This document shows positions 9,130 through 17,384 of a DNA stretch of 64,000 bases, one piece after another. The position numbers were made by a program, and so were the translations under genes. Within the stretch, counting starts at the first letter, position 1; each line of letters opens with the position of its first letter. This DNA comes from Streptomyces halobius (GTDB lineage: Bacteria > Actinomycetota > Actinomycetes > Streptomycetales > Streptomycetaceae), in contig NZ_CP086322.1 of NCBI RefSeq assembly GCF_023277745.1, positions 806,001 to 870,000 of the forward strand, written 5' to 3'. Below the pieces are notes generated by a model. It made no database searches. It worked only from the letters and a program-made list of their open reading frames with translations, and was not told the origin of the DNA.

Positions 9130-9326
9130 GTCGGGGAAGCCGTGCCCGAGTAGCGGGTCATCCCGGTGCACCGATCGAACTTCACGCCACGGCTTCGATT
9201 GCGTGAAGCTCGCCAAGTGCAACTGCTGGAACGGAACGTCACATACCGACGCATCCTCGTACCGGATCCACGCCATGGGGCCCTTCCGTGTACGGCAGTG
9301 ACTCCGCCCGCGCGCCGTACTGCCAT
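9130..9326 (-). pseudogene. tnsA-like remnant (copy B), frameshifted and truncated
   Basis: Reading leftward, MAVRRAGGVTAVHG, WIRYEDASVCDVPFQQL, KPWREVRSVH and GMTRYSGTASPT line up in order with the N-terminal third of the tnsA-like gene at 13917-14405 (ASIRYVDGSTREVPFTRL, EPWRRVRSVH, GMKYYSGDYVSAT). The pieces lie in different frames, so at least two single-base shifts are present. Homology stops near 9130, just after the siderophore gene stop. It sits immediately inside the copy B transposon end, where tnsA would be expected. Confidence 0.7.
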
Positions 9327-9406
9327 GCTGAGAATGGTACGGAGAACGGGCGGTACACAGTCAGGGAAGATCGGAAGAGGCCCGTCAGGGCCACTACTGA
9401 ACGTGA

Positions 9407-9600
9407 CCATTGTCAACGGGATCGCGGATTTGCTAATCCGTTGCTAACGAACTGCCTTCACTGCTAACCAAATCGCGGATCCTAGATGTGTGTAGGGACC
9501 GCAGCTCCGTGAGCACGGGCTCCTGCGGAATCTCCGAATTCCGCGCGTGGTGAGCACTGCTTCTGGCCGCGGATCATGAGCAGAACGTCTCGCTGGGATG
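9407..9600. mobile_element. Tn7-like transposon end, copy B
   Basis: This copy shares blocks with copy A (GTCAACGGGATCGCGGA at 9412-9428; TGTGTAGGGA near 9488) in the same orientation. Repeated units include TGCTAACCAAATCGCGGAT (9462-9480), TGAGCACGGGCTCCTGCGGAA-type (9510-9530) and a further TGAGCAC unit at 9551. The tnsA remnant starts about 80 bp to the left, so this is the tnsA-proximal end of an element reading leftward. Confidence 0.6.
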
Positions 9601-9899
9601 TCCTCGGCGGTCGCTCTGAGTAGCGCCTGCCGTCATCGGCCATCCGAATGTGGGGCAACAGGGCGCCATAAATGGTGCGTTGTGGATGGGCTCTCCGAGG
9701 GTGTCGTGGGGCGGGGTGGTGCATCAATGGTCGCGACGGATCCCCGGTTTCGGTAACCGGGGATCCCGGGCTATGGATAGAAGTGCGTCATCGCGCCGTG
9801 GCCCCAGTGCGTGAACCGTCCATCCGGTCTCGCACGACGAAGTCGCATCGAGAGTGCCGCGGCCGACGGTGGCGCACTTTCCCTGGGCAAGCGCACTGG
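9601..9899. other. Intergenic, no gene recognised
   Basis: Between the copy B end and the helicase remnant. Open frames have shadow-like composition, and nothing conserved is visible. Confidence 0.4.
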
Positions 9900-10693
9900 T
9901 CAGGCGTGAGGAGAAGCCCCGTGACGTTGTTCAGGGTGAGCCGCGTGCCAGGCATCCCAGATCTCTTGGCGGAGCCTGCCCCGTGGCGGAACGTCGAGGT
10001 CTTGCCTGCGAGCCCAGGCTCGGACTTCCGCGACGGCCGGCACCGATAGATGTGTGGTCGTCACGTCTGAGGTCCGCGCGGCGGGCACAGGCTTTTGGAT
10101 GACGCGCCCTTTGAAGGAGGCGGGGCTGGTCAGGAAGAGCGTGTCGAGGCGGGGCTGGTCGAAGCCCTCGCCGACCAGTTTGTCGATCGCCAGGAGTACC
10201 AGCGGCTTGGTGGTCTCCTCGGCCAGGACGGCGCGGATTCGGGCGCGTTCGGCCGGTGGCAGACCGCCGTGGAGCATCAAGGGTTCGACGCCGTGTGGCT
10301 TCAGGGCTGCAGCCAGCTGGTGGATGTGTTCCACGCGATTGGTCAGGGCCAGGCTGCACCGGCCGCGCGCGGTGGCGTCGGCGATGTCCGTGGCGATTTG
10401 CGCGTTGCGGTCGGCGTGGTGGGCGAGTTCGGTGTAGATGGCCTGGAAGGAGGCTCCGTCGTTACCCGGCTCGTCGGTGGTGAAGACGGTGGGGTGCACG
10501 ACGAGGTGCTTGGCGAAGGTGCTGGCGTCTTCGATCTCATGGCGGATCGGGCCGCACTGCATCGTGATGACCGGGTCCATCTGGTCTGCCCGATAGGGGG
10601 TCGCGGACAGGCCGACCTATCGTCCGGCCTTCGCCGTACGGATCGCGGCTTCGGCACCGGGTGCTCCCACGGCGTGGCACTCGTCCACGATGA
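9900..10693 (-). pseudogene. SF2 helicase fragment fused to an Lsr2-like C-terminal domain
   Basis: From right to left the frame gives LVIVDECHAVGA (Walker B, DECH), an in-frame stop, VGLSATPYRADQ (motif III), MQCGPIRHEIE, then LTNRVEHIHQLA, LMLHGGL and GEGFDQPRLDTLFLTSP (motifs IV-V). These resemble helicases of the TOTE-type conflict systems. The protein breaks off at GRVIQ, where the QxxGRxxR motif VI should follow. It runs instead into AEVRAWARRQDLDVPPRGRL, which matches the DNA-binding C-terminal domain of Lsr2. The 5' part is cut by the IS at 10694. The internal stop and missing motifs make it non-functional. Confidence 0.7.
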
Positions 10694-10744
10694 CTAGGGC
10701 CTGTCCGACGGATCATGTGACTTCTCACGCTCCGGCCCGTTGGC

Positions 10745-11631
10745 ATGTTCATGGGGCGGGGAGATCTTACGAACGGAGAGTGGGCCCGGTTGAAGCCGCA
10801 TCTGCCGAAGTCCGGGCAGCGCGGTGGCCGTTGGGTCAGTCACCGAAGGGTCATCAACGGGATTCTGTACCGGAACCGGACTGGGGTGCCGTGGCGGGAC
10901 CTGCCTGCCCGTTTCGGGAAGTGGAAGACGGTATATGAGCGGCACAGACGTTGGTCGGCGGACGGCACGTGGGACAAGATCTACGCGGCCGTCCTGGCCG
11001 ACGCGGATGCCGAGGGCCGCATCGACTGGTCGATGGTGAGCGTGGACTCCACCACCTGCCGGGCCCACCAGCACGCCGCGGGAGCACGCAAGAGATCCCC
11101 GCGGGTGCCGGGAAAAGACGCACGCCCCGGCAGCACCGCCCCGATGAGGGACTCGGACGCTCCCGGGGCGGTCTCACCTGCAAGATTCACCTCGCAGGGG
11201 AAGGCGGACGCCGCCCTCTGGCCTTGCTGATCACTCCGGGCCAGTGGGGCGACGCCCCGCAACTCATCCCCGTAATGGAACGTATCCGTGTCGGTCGGCT
11301 CAGCGGCGGACGCCCCCGCACCCGACCGGACCGCCTCGGCGGCGACAAGGCCTATTCCTCCCGGCGTAACCGCCGCTACCTGCGGCGACGGCAGATCAAG
11401 CACACCATCCCCGAGCCGAAGAACCAGCGGGCGAACCGCCAACGCCGCGGCAGCAAGGGCGGACGGCCCGCCGGCTTCGACAAGACGATCTACAAGCGCA
11501 GGAACGAAGTGGAGCGGACGATCAATGCCCTCAAGAACTCCCGGGCCGTGGCCACGAGGTTCGACAAGCGCGCCTACGTCTTCCACGGCACCGTCACCGT
11601 TGCCGCGATCCGACTGTGGCTCAGGACGTGA
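10745..11631 (+). CDS. IS5-family transposase made by -1 frameshift
   Basis: The first frame (10745 to about 11110) carries the N-terminal DUF4096-like domain (LTNGEWARLKPHLP, GVPWRDLPARFG) and the first DDE Asp in VSVDSTTCRAHQHAAGA. The second frame continues with GLGRSRGGLTCKIHLA, the second Asp region GDKAYSS and the Glu region KRRNEVERTINALK. The frames overlap at a G GGA AAA heptamer near 11110-11117, a canonical -1 slippery site, so a full DDE transposase would be made by programmed frameshifting, as in other IS427-group elements. Confidence 0.85.
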
Positions 11632-11646
11632 TCAGGCGGCCGGGAT

Positions 11647-11997
11647 TCAGAGCCACCGCTGTGCCGACTCGACGCTGTCCCCGACACTGGTGTTGAACGC
11701 AATGGCGGCCTGGGGCGCATGGCGCCGGATCAAGTTCACGATCTGTTCGAAGAGCGGAAGCAGCGGCTCGGTCTTGCGGATCCCGCCGCCGACGACCACG
11801 ACATCCCACGGCTGCTTGGTCAACGATGCGACGAGGGTAGACTCGGCCGATTCGTCGAACACGATCAGCGTCATGGCCGCGTCGATGCCGTGCTCACCGA
11901 ACCGGGCCAGCTCCGCATCGAGCGCCGCGCGAAGAGCCTCTCCGTCGACGCCAGGTATCGCTTGCGGGTCGTAACCAACAATAAGTGCAGAAGACAT
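11647..11997 (-). CDS. Conserved hypothetical protein (IS passenger)
   Basis: 116 residues, starting MSSALIVGYDPQAIPGVDG. The pattern of beta strands and helices (IVGYDP, AMTLIVFDE, WDVVVVGGGIR, PQAAIAFNT) suggests a small Rossmann-like alpha/beta fold. It lies inside the IS inverted repeats, antisense to the transposase with 15 bp between stop codons, so it moves with the IS. The function is unknown. Confidence 0.65.
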   Translation of the reverse strand: MSSALIVGYDPQAIPGVDGEALRAALDAELARFGEHGIDAAMTLIVFDESAESTLVASLTKQPWDVVVVGGGIRKTEPLLPLFEQIVNLIRRHAPQAAIAFNTSVGDSVESAQRWL

Positions 11998-12052
11998 GCG
12001 GCCAACCTACCGAGCCCTACCCGAACATGATCCGTCGGACAGGCCCTAGGCC

Positions 12053-12178
12053 GTTTCTGACGGCTCTTGGTCGGCTGCCAGGAGACCAGTCGGCCTTACG
12101 TGAACCGCCTCGTGAGACGCTGCCCGCCTCATGGCGAGCACCTGCGACAGTCGCAAGGCGGTTTCAAGAGCCGTCAGA
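12053..12178. repeat. Inverted-repeat pair, possible MITE
   Basis: TTCTGACGGCTCTTG at 12055 and CAAGAGCCGTCAGAA near 12164 are inverted copies about 95 bp apart, enclosing non-coding sequence. This could be a short non-autonomous element or the ends of a deleted IS. It lies between the IS right end and the repeat protein gene. Confidence 0.35.
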
Positions 12179-12203
12179 AGCGCCCCCCTATTCGGGGGCG
12201 CTG
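12179..12203 (-). terminator. Hairpin at the end of the repeat-protein gene
   Basis: AGCGCCCCC and GGGGGCGCT form a 9-bp GC stem that overlaps the stop codon region of the leftward gene. No T-run follows, but such stems terminate in actinomycetes. Confidence 0.5.
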
Positions 12204-13864
12204 AGCACGTGGCCGATTCGGGTCTCGGGGTCGGCTTCGGGATCCCAGATGATGAGCTTGTCCTCGTGGTCGAACAGTGACTCCCAACCGCCGGGAAGGG
12301 GACGGTCGCCGGTGACGATCCGGTCGGTGTGCGCGCCGCCGTCGGCGATGGCGATCAAGCGGTACTTGTCGAGGCTGTGGATGACCCAGTATCGGCTCTC
12401 CCCATTGACCCGTTGCTTGTCCGAGACGGGAATGAAGCCGCCGACCCGGTCGATGCCCTTCAGGGACGGCCAGGAACTGATCCGCTGGTCAGCGGTGATC
12501 ATCTCGTCTGGATGCGCGGCGCTGTCACCGATCGTGATCGACCGGACGTATTGCACATCGTCGATCGTGTGGAAGATCCAGTGCCAGTAGGAACTGCCCC
12601 TGGGTTGGAAGTCCGGTACTGGCAGGGTCGCGTCGATGCGCCGCACGCCTTTCATCGCGGCCCAGTCCGCCAGTGTTCGGTTACGGTATTCGACGCTGCT
12701 CGGATCGCCTTCGACGCCTTCGAAGGAGACCTTGTTGACGAGCGTCTCGTCGTCACGGTTGTGGAAGACCCAGAACCAGCTCTTGCCCTCGGGCTGCTGC
12801 GACGCCGGCACCGGGATGATCGCGTCGACCTGGCTGACGTCCTTGAACGCCGGGAGGACGCTCAGCGGTTCCTCCGGCCGGACCAGTAGGTCCGGGTGTT
12901 GCGGCGTCTCGCCGATGCTGATCTTGCGGGTGGTGCCCCAGGGGTGGAACACCAGCAGCTGGCTGGCGCCGTCCTTGCGGAAGCTGCGGGGAAGATAGAT
13001 CGTCACATCGGCCGAGCGCCGCTTCAGCGCCGCCTGCCGCGTCGCCTCCTCCTTGCGAGCCTGTGCGATCATACGGTCCGCGATTGCGTGGATGGCCTTG
13101 TCCTGTTCCTGGCGGAACGTCGGCGCCGGGCCGGGCTCCCGCTGCGCGCTCGCCAGGCGGGTGAGGCGGAACCGTGCCCTCGGCTTGCTGTCCGCGTAGC
13201 CGACCAGCGGCCGGGTGATCTCACCGGCGAGGCCGAGCGTCTGGTGGGGATGGCGGACCGGCTTGGTCGCGGTCGGGGTCTTCTGCTCGGTTTTTCCCCA
13301 ACCTTGGTACCTCGCATGAACATCGACGTACCCATGGCCGAAAACTACGGCGCGGGGGACTTGCGCCTTCGTGTACGCCGCCTGCGCGTTCTCCCAGTAA
13401 TACCTGTCCTCCTCGTCGGCGTTGGCCTCCTTGAGGGTGGGTTGGCGGATGAACCGGCCGCCGACGAAGTCCTTGATCATAAAGCTGCCCTCGCCCTGGG
13501 CCAGGTCGTCGGAGTAGTTGAGGTCGTCGACCTCCTTGAGGTGGACCTTCCACTGGAACACCGCGTCGGTGTGCCACGGTAGGTTGAACCGAATCCTCGG
13601 ACGGCCGCCATGCGCCATCAGGTCGAGGTAGCCGTCAAAGCGATTGCCGTGTGCCCGCACCGCATAGCCCGTGCTCCAGTTGGTCTGCACGTTGCCGGCG
13701 CCCTCAACCCGGACCTCGACATAGCTGCCATTCAGGCGATCCCACTGCGACTTCTTCCCCTGGTACTGCACAAAACAGACCCCCATTACCTCGAGAAACT
13801 CATTGGGATCGGCCTTGTGTGACAGTCCCTCGACACCGCACATCTCCAGCTCGTAGGTAGGCAC
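12188..13864 (-). CDS. Unknown protein with tandem hemopexin-like repeats
   Basis: 558 residues from GTG 13864, with GAGGGG just upstream. The N-terminal 200 residues look like a beta-rich domain (MCGVEGLSHKADPNEFLEV; VEVRVEGAGNVQTNWS). From about residue 290 there are three to four repeats of about 70-75 residues with the core IDATLPVP...G.SYWHWIFH...., seen as DAIIPVP/WFWVFH, DATLPVP/WHWIFH and GGFIPVS/RYWVIH. The pattern of an Asp-Ala core plus an aromatic Trp-rich strand is like hemopexin propeller blades, but the loops differ. There is no signal peptide. It sits just inside a Tn7-like end next to a tnsA fragment, so it is probably cargo. Confidence 0.6.
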   Translation of the reverse strand: MPTYELEMCGVEGLSHKADPNEFLEVMGVCFVQYQGKKSQWDRLNGSYVEVRVEGAGNVQTNWSTGYAVRAHGNRFDGYLDLMAHGGRPRIRFNLPWHTDAVFQWKVHLKEVDDLNYSDDLAQGEGSFMIKDFVGGRFIRQPTLKEANADEEDRYYWENAQAAYTKAQVPRAVVFGHGYVDVHARYQGWGKTEQKTPTATKPVRHPHQTLGLAGEITRPLVGYADSKPRARFRLTRLASAQREPGPAPTFRQEQDKAIHAIADRMIAQARKEEATRQAALKRRSADVTIYLPRSFRKDGASQLLVFHPWGTTRKISIGETPQHPDLLVRPEEPLSVLPAFKDVSQVDAIIPVPASQQPEGKSWFWVFHNRDDETLVNKVSFEGVEGDPSSVEYRNRTLADWAAMKGVRRIDATLPVPDFQPRGSSYWHWIFHTIDDVQYVRSITIGDSAAHPDEMITADQRISSWPSLKGIDRVGGFIPVSDKQRVNGESRYWVIHSLDKYRLIAIADGGAHTDRIVTGDRPLPGGWESLFDHEDKLIIWDPEADPETRIGHVLSAPE

Positions 13865-13916
13865 GAAAACCCCTCACGATAGGGTGAAATGGCTGTCGCC
13901 ATCTCTTCGAGGTTGA

Positions 13917-14405
13917 TTACTTTCCGCTACAGGTCATCACGCTCCGTATGGGAGTGCAAGTCGGGACTGTAACAACGGCACTAGGTTTGGGGTCCTGCAG
14001 GCGTGAGGCCGGTTTGACGTTGACGACACGCATCGTCCCCGAGCGCATCACCAGGAGGAAGTCCGGTACGTGGCTGCGTACCTTGCCGTCGACCCGCGCC
14101 ACCATGCGGCAGGACTGGCCGAAGATTTCACACACCGACGGATCGAAGTCTGCGAGCAGCAGGCGGGCCAGCTCCAGGCGGCTTTCGTAGAAGACCTGGC
14201 CGCCCGTCGTGGCGGAGACGTAGTCGCCCGAGTAGTACTTCATGCCGTGTACCGAGCGAACCCGGCGCCACGGTTCCGACTCGCCGAAATCCCTCAACCG
14301 AAGTCGTGTGAAAGGGACTTCACGAGTCGATCCGTCCACGTACCGGATCGACGCCGTGGGGTTCGCGTGCTTGATACGGCCCTTGCTCGGGCGCTCTGCC
14401 GCCAT
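13917..14405 (-). pseudogene. TnsA-like transposase endonuclease, 3'-truncated (copy C)
   Basis: Starts at ATG 14405 (MAAERPSKGRIKHA). The conserved core is IRYVDGSTREVPF, WRRVRSVHGMKYYSG, then FYESRLELARLLLADFDP, HVPDFLLV and MRVVNVKPA. The Glu, Asp and Lys of a PD-(D/E)XK nuclease are therefore present. After about residue 140 the sequence becomes unrelated and stops, so the C-terminal domain is missing. In Tn7-like elements TnsA cuts the 5' ends with TnsB; no tnsB, tnsC or tniQ follows. It lies just inside transposon end copy C. Confidence 0.75.
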
Positions 14406-14485
14406 ACTGGAACGGTGTGAAGGACCCGCACCGCCCAAACCGGAAGATCGTAAGCAACCGACAACTGACAACTGCTGAACGTAAC

Positions 14486-14568
14486 CACTGCTCATGATCG
14501 CGCGGAAATGCTCGATCGGTGCTCATGGTCACGCGGAATTGCTCACGAAACTGCGGAACCTAGAATGT
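14486..14568. mobile_element. Tn7-like transposon end, copy C (truncated)
   Basis: Three 19-bp direct repeats: TGCTCATGATCGCGCGGAA (14489-14507), TGCTCATGGTCACGCGGAA (14520-14538) and TGCTCACGAAACTGCGGAA (14540-14558). The last is nearly identical to the copy A unit at 5561-5580. They look like TnsB-binding sites. Similarity to copies A and B stops at CCTAGAATGTG, where the glycosyltransferase frame ends, so the outer half is missing. Confidence 0.65.
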
Positions 14569-15327
14569 GGACTCAGCGAGCAACTCGCGCTCCGCACGCC
14601 CCTTCAGCCACGCGTGGGTTCGTGCGTCGAACTCGGCTTGGTCACGGTAGGCGTCCTCGGCGGTCCACCGCCCGGCGTGCACCCTCCGGTGGTAGACAAC
14701 GTCGGGCAGCAGCTCTCCGGCCGATCGCGCACAGACACCCATCAGGAACGAGTAGTCCTCGCCCTTGTGGAGGCCACCGTGCCCGACCGCCTGAGCGAGG
14801 CGGGTGTCGGTCAGCAACATGCAGTGGCCCAGCGGCGGCTTGCTGGCCTCGGGTGAGGGCCAGTACGTCCAAACGTCTCCGGCCGCGTGCTGCCCGACGG
14901 GGGTCGGGCACACCCACGTCGACAAGCTCCCGGACTCGGGATACCAGTCGGCCGATCGGCCCGCGACCCAGCGCAGGCCGGTGGCGATGGCGTGCTCGTT
15001 CCGCATAGCCAACGACAGCGGAGGGATCCGGTCGTCATCGTCCACGAACGCGACGCGCGGGGCCCTGACGTGATTCAAGGCAGTGTTCCGGGCGGGTGCG
15101 GGACCCGGGCCGGGGCGGGTTATCACACTGACGCGGGGGTCTCTGGTGATCGCCGATGGGACGACGTCGGGGTCGACCCGCGGCCCGTTGGGGGCGATGA
15201 TCCATTCCCAACTTCCCTCCTCCTGGGCGCGGATGCTCTCGTACAGCTCCTCAAGGAAGGGCAGGCGGGCGGGATGCAGGCCGGTCGGGGTGATCACGGC
15301 GACGGTGGGCTGGTTGTGCTGGGACAA
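14560..15327 (-). CDS. Family 2 glycosyltransferase, C-terminus shaped by a transposon junction
   Basis: 255 residues. A GT-A fold is indicated by VAVITPTGLHPARLPFL at the start, PGPGPAPARNTALNH, and the metal-binding FVDDDDRIPP (DxD). Near the end GEDYSFLM matches the ED acceptor-site motif. It would transfer a sugar from a nucleotide donor; acceptor unknown. The last codons and the TAG stop lie in the CCTAGAATGTG of transposon end copy C, so the native C-terminus has been replaced or trimmed at the junction. Confidence 0.8.
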   Translation of the reverse strand: MSQHNQPTVAVITPTGLHPARLPFLEELYESIRAQEEGSWEWIIAPNGPRVDPDVVPSAITRDPRVSVITRPGPGPAPARNTALNHVRAPRVAFVDDDDRIPPLSLAMRNEHAIATGLRWVAGRSADWYPESGSLSTWVCPTPVGQHAAGDVWTYWPSPEASKPPLGHCMLLTDTRLAQAVGHGGLHKGEDYSFLMGVCARSAGELLPDVVYHRRVHAGRWTAEDAYRDQAEFDARTHAWLKGRAERELLAESTF

Positions 15328-15847
15328 GGTCTTCTCCGTGCGGATGACGACGGCAGGTTCACGAGGATTGGTACCGGGCGATCAGGACAACGCCGGCTGG
15401 AGAGGCAGTGCGAAGGGGCGGGCCGGTCGACTGTGAGGTATGCCACGCGAATCTGGTCGGCATCGAAGATAATGAGACTCATGACCCGGCGGGTGTATCC
15501 GACAACTCCCCCTGCTGCGGCAGGGAGTTAAGCGACACGACCTGCGAGGGACACGGAGAGTGCCGGGATAATAGACGTGGTGTCACGTGTCACCGAGCCC
15601 GAGGGGTGCCGTTGGAGACGCTGATGAGAGGTCCGACTACCGCCTGGCCGGGTGCAATGCCCGGCCGTTCGCGGGCGGCAGGTCTGCATAACGTGGATGC
15701 GCGCGTACGGCACCGACACCATGGCCAGCACCGCACCGAAGCATTGAGATCGTTTCATCCTGAATTGCCTGGTCAAGCCTATGGTCTGAGTCGAGGCTGA
15801 AGGACTCGTGGTGGCAGGAGGCGTGATCGTCGGGGCGAGATCGCCTG
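15328..15847. other. Intergenic with a strong hairpin
   Basis: No convincing gene. AACTCCCCCTGC near 15504 pairs with GCAGGGAGTT ending near 15529 to give a stem-loop resembling a terminator or an IS-end hairpin. Part of the right side should be the downstream end of the adjacent transposase element. Confidence 0.4.
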
Positions 15848-16678
15848 TCACCTCTGGACTTCGGTGTTCGCCAGGACGAGCAGAGCCCGCAGGAGGGTGG
15901 TCGCCTGACGGACGTTCATGCGGAGCTTGGAGATAATCCGCCAGGACTTCAGGTTCGCGAAGCCGTGCTCGACCGCGGCGCGTTCGCGGCTGACCAGCCG
16001 ATTCGCCTCCTTCTCGGCCGAGGTGAGGCGGTGGTTGCGGGTGGCCTTGCGGCCGGTGATGACCACCGGGTCGTCCGGACCCTCGTCGAGACCGACGAAG
16101 CCGAGATCGGCCAGAGCCCCGAGTCCGGCTTCCCGCAGATGCCCGGTGATCTTCGCGTGGCGGGCGGCGGTGATCTCGCTGGAGCGGCCCGGCTTCGCCG
16201 CCGAGACCCAGATCAGGTTGCCCCGCTCGTCGGTCAGCGCGAGAAACAGCAGGCCATGGGCCTTGTGTTTCCCGCTGTAGTTCTTGCGGTCGTCCTTGCC
16301 GGTGCGGCGGCGGGTTCGGATCAGGGTGCCGTCCAGCAGGACTACAACCCCGCCCCGGTGGGCGATCTTCTTCAGCGCGCGGTCCAGACGCGGGGCCCGG
16401 GCGGAAAGCAGGTCGATCATTTCCCACACCCAGCGGCGCACGGTCGAGGCGGACACCTCGTTGCCGCCGGCCATGTCAGCCAGCCGCTGATCGTGACGGA
16501 GCACGGCGAGCACGATCACAGCCTGGCTGCCGGGGGCGGCCTTGCGCCAGCGGGTGCCCAGCTGGTTGCGGCGTCGGCGTATCAAGCCGGCGACGAGATC
16601 GATGGTCCGCTTCGACAGCGGGAGGCGGACCTGATAGACAGCAACATCAGAGCCCTCGGCGGGCCGGTCAGTCTTCAC
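15848..16678 (-). CDS. IS5-family transposase (DDE_Tnp_4 type)
   Basis: 276 residues from GTG 16678. An HTH region lies at about 20-95 (IDLVAGLIRRRRNQLGTRWR; STVRRWVWEMIDLL). The catalytic core follows: VVVLLDGTLIRT (first Asp), KHKAHGLLFLAL, ADLGFVGLDEG (second Asp) and SRERAAVEHGFANLK (Glu). The length is normal and the frame is intact, so it could be active. The exact IS ends were not identified. It abuts the frameshifted gene at 16750. Confidence 0.85.
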   Translation of the reverse strand: MKTDRPAEGSDVAVYQVRLPLSKRTIDLVAGLIRRRRNQLGTRWRKAAPGSQAVIVLAVLRHDQRLADMAGGNEVSASTVRRWVWEMIDLLSARAPRLDRALKKIAHRGGVVVLLDGTLIRTRRRTGKDDRKNYSGKHKAHGLLFLALTDERGNLIWVSAAKPGRSSEITAARHAKITGHLREAGLGALADLGFVGLDEGPDDPVVITGRKATRNHRLTSAEKEANRLVSRERAAVEHGFANLKSWRIISKLRMNVRQATTLLRALLVLANTEVQR

Positions 16679-16749
16679 ACACCGACCAACTCCCGCCGGG
16701 GGCCCTGGTGTACGGCAGAAACAGGCCGCCGCCGTGCCGCCGCCAGTGG

Positions 16750-17213
16750 TCAGCGCGGCAGATAGCGGCCCGACCCGGTACGGACCAGCCAGCCCCGGTC
16801 GGCGAGCTTGCGCAGCTGCCCGCGGACCGGCTCGACCTTCGCCGGTGTCGTCTCCCGGCCAGGGCCGTCGCGACGTCCTTGGCCATCACCGGCCCGGCCG
16901 CCCCGGCCACGATCTCCATGATCCGCCGGTACTCCGGGGGCAGCATCTCAAGTCCCGTGCCCTCGGTGCGGTCCGGCACCAGCCGCATCCCACCCGCACC
17001 CGGCCCCGCCACCACCCGCTTCGGCTCCGGCTCCACGATGCCCACCGGGTGCCGACCGCCGTCCGTCGCCTCAGCCCACTGCCCGAACACCACCTCGGCG
17101 GCCTTCAGCCGGGCCACCTCGGCATCGATCTCCGCCAGCTCCTTGCGGAGCAGCTCAGCCCGCTCGGCCAGCTGCAGCCGCCGCTCGACCGTCCACGTCA
17201 GCACGTCCGTCAT
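16750..17213 (-). pseudogene. Small coiled-coil/winged-helix protein, frameshifted
   Basis: Starts at ATG 17213 after GGGAGGGATG. The first part (MTDVLTWTVERRLQLAERAE, KELAEIDAEVARLKAAEVVF) is a coiled coil. A winged-helix-like part follows: LPPEYRRIMEIVAGA, MAKDVATAL. Near 16860 one base is missing. In the shifted frame the sequence continues sensibly as VEPVRGQLRKLADRGWLVRT and GSGRYLPR, then stops at 16750. Restoring one G would give an intact protein of about 154 residues. Function unknown. Confidence 0.65.
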
Positions 17214-17384
17214 GCACATCCCTCCCGCCGCAGAAGCTACGGAGTGATGCGTCGCCCCGCCGGAGAGCCCAGGAACCTGCTCGCGGCAGACGATCACCTG
17301 CTATCGATCACGGCCAAGAGCAGCGCAAGCACGCCAACTCCCGCTCACACCAGCTACTTGACCTGCGGATTCACGATGGAAATG

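Larger units (their letters stand above)
10698..12045 (+). mobile_element. IS5-family (IS427-type) element with passenger gene
   Basis: Perfect 20-bp terminal inverted repeats (GGCCTGTCCGACGGATCATG at 10698-10717 and its complement at 12026-12045) are flanked on both sides by CTAG (10694-10697, 12046-12049), the apparent target duplication. Inside are a two-frame transposase and, on the other strand, a 116-codon passenger. At 1348 bp it is longer than a plain IS of this group because of the passenger. Confidence 0.85.

Noticed and set aside
11080..11130. Transposase split taken as a broken gene
   Set aside because: The overlap contains a canonical -1 slippery heptamer, so programmed frameshifting explains it better than inactivation.
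15408..15800. A 130-codon plus-strand frame
   Set aside because: No conserved pattern, Cys/His/Arg scatter typical of chance, and it crosses a strong hairpin.
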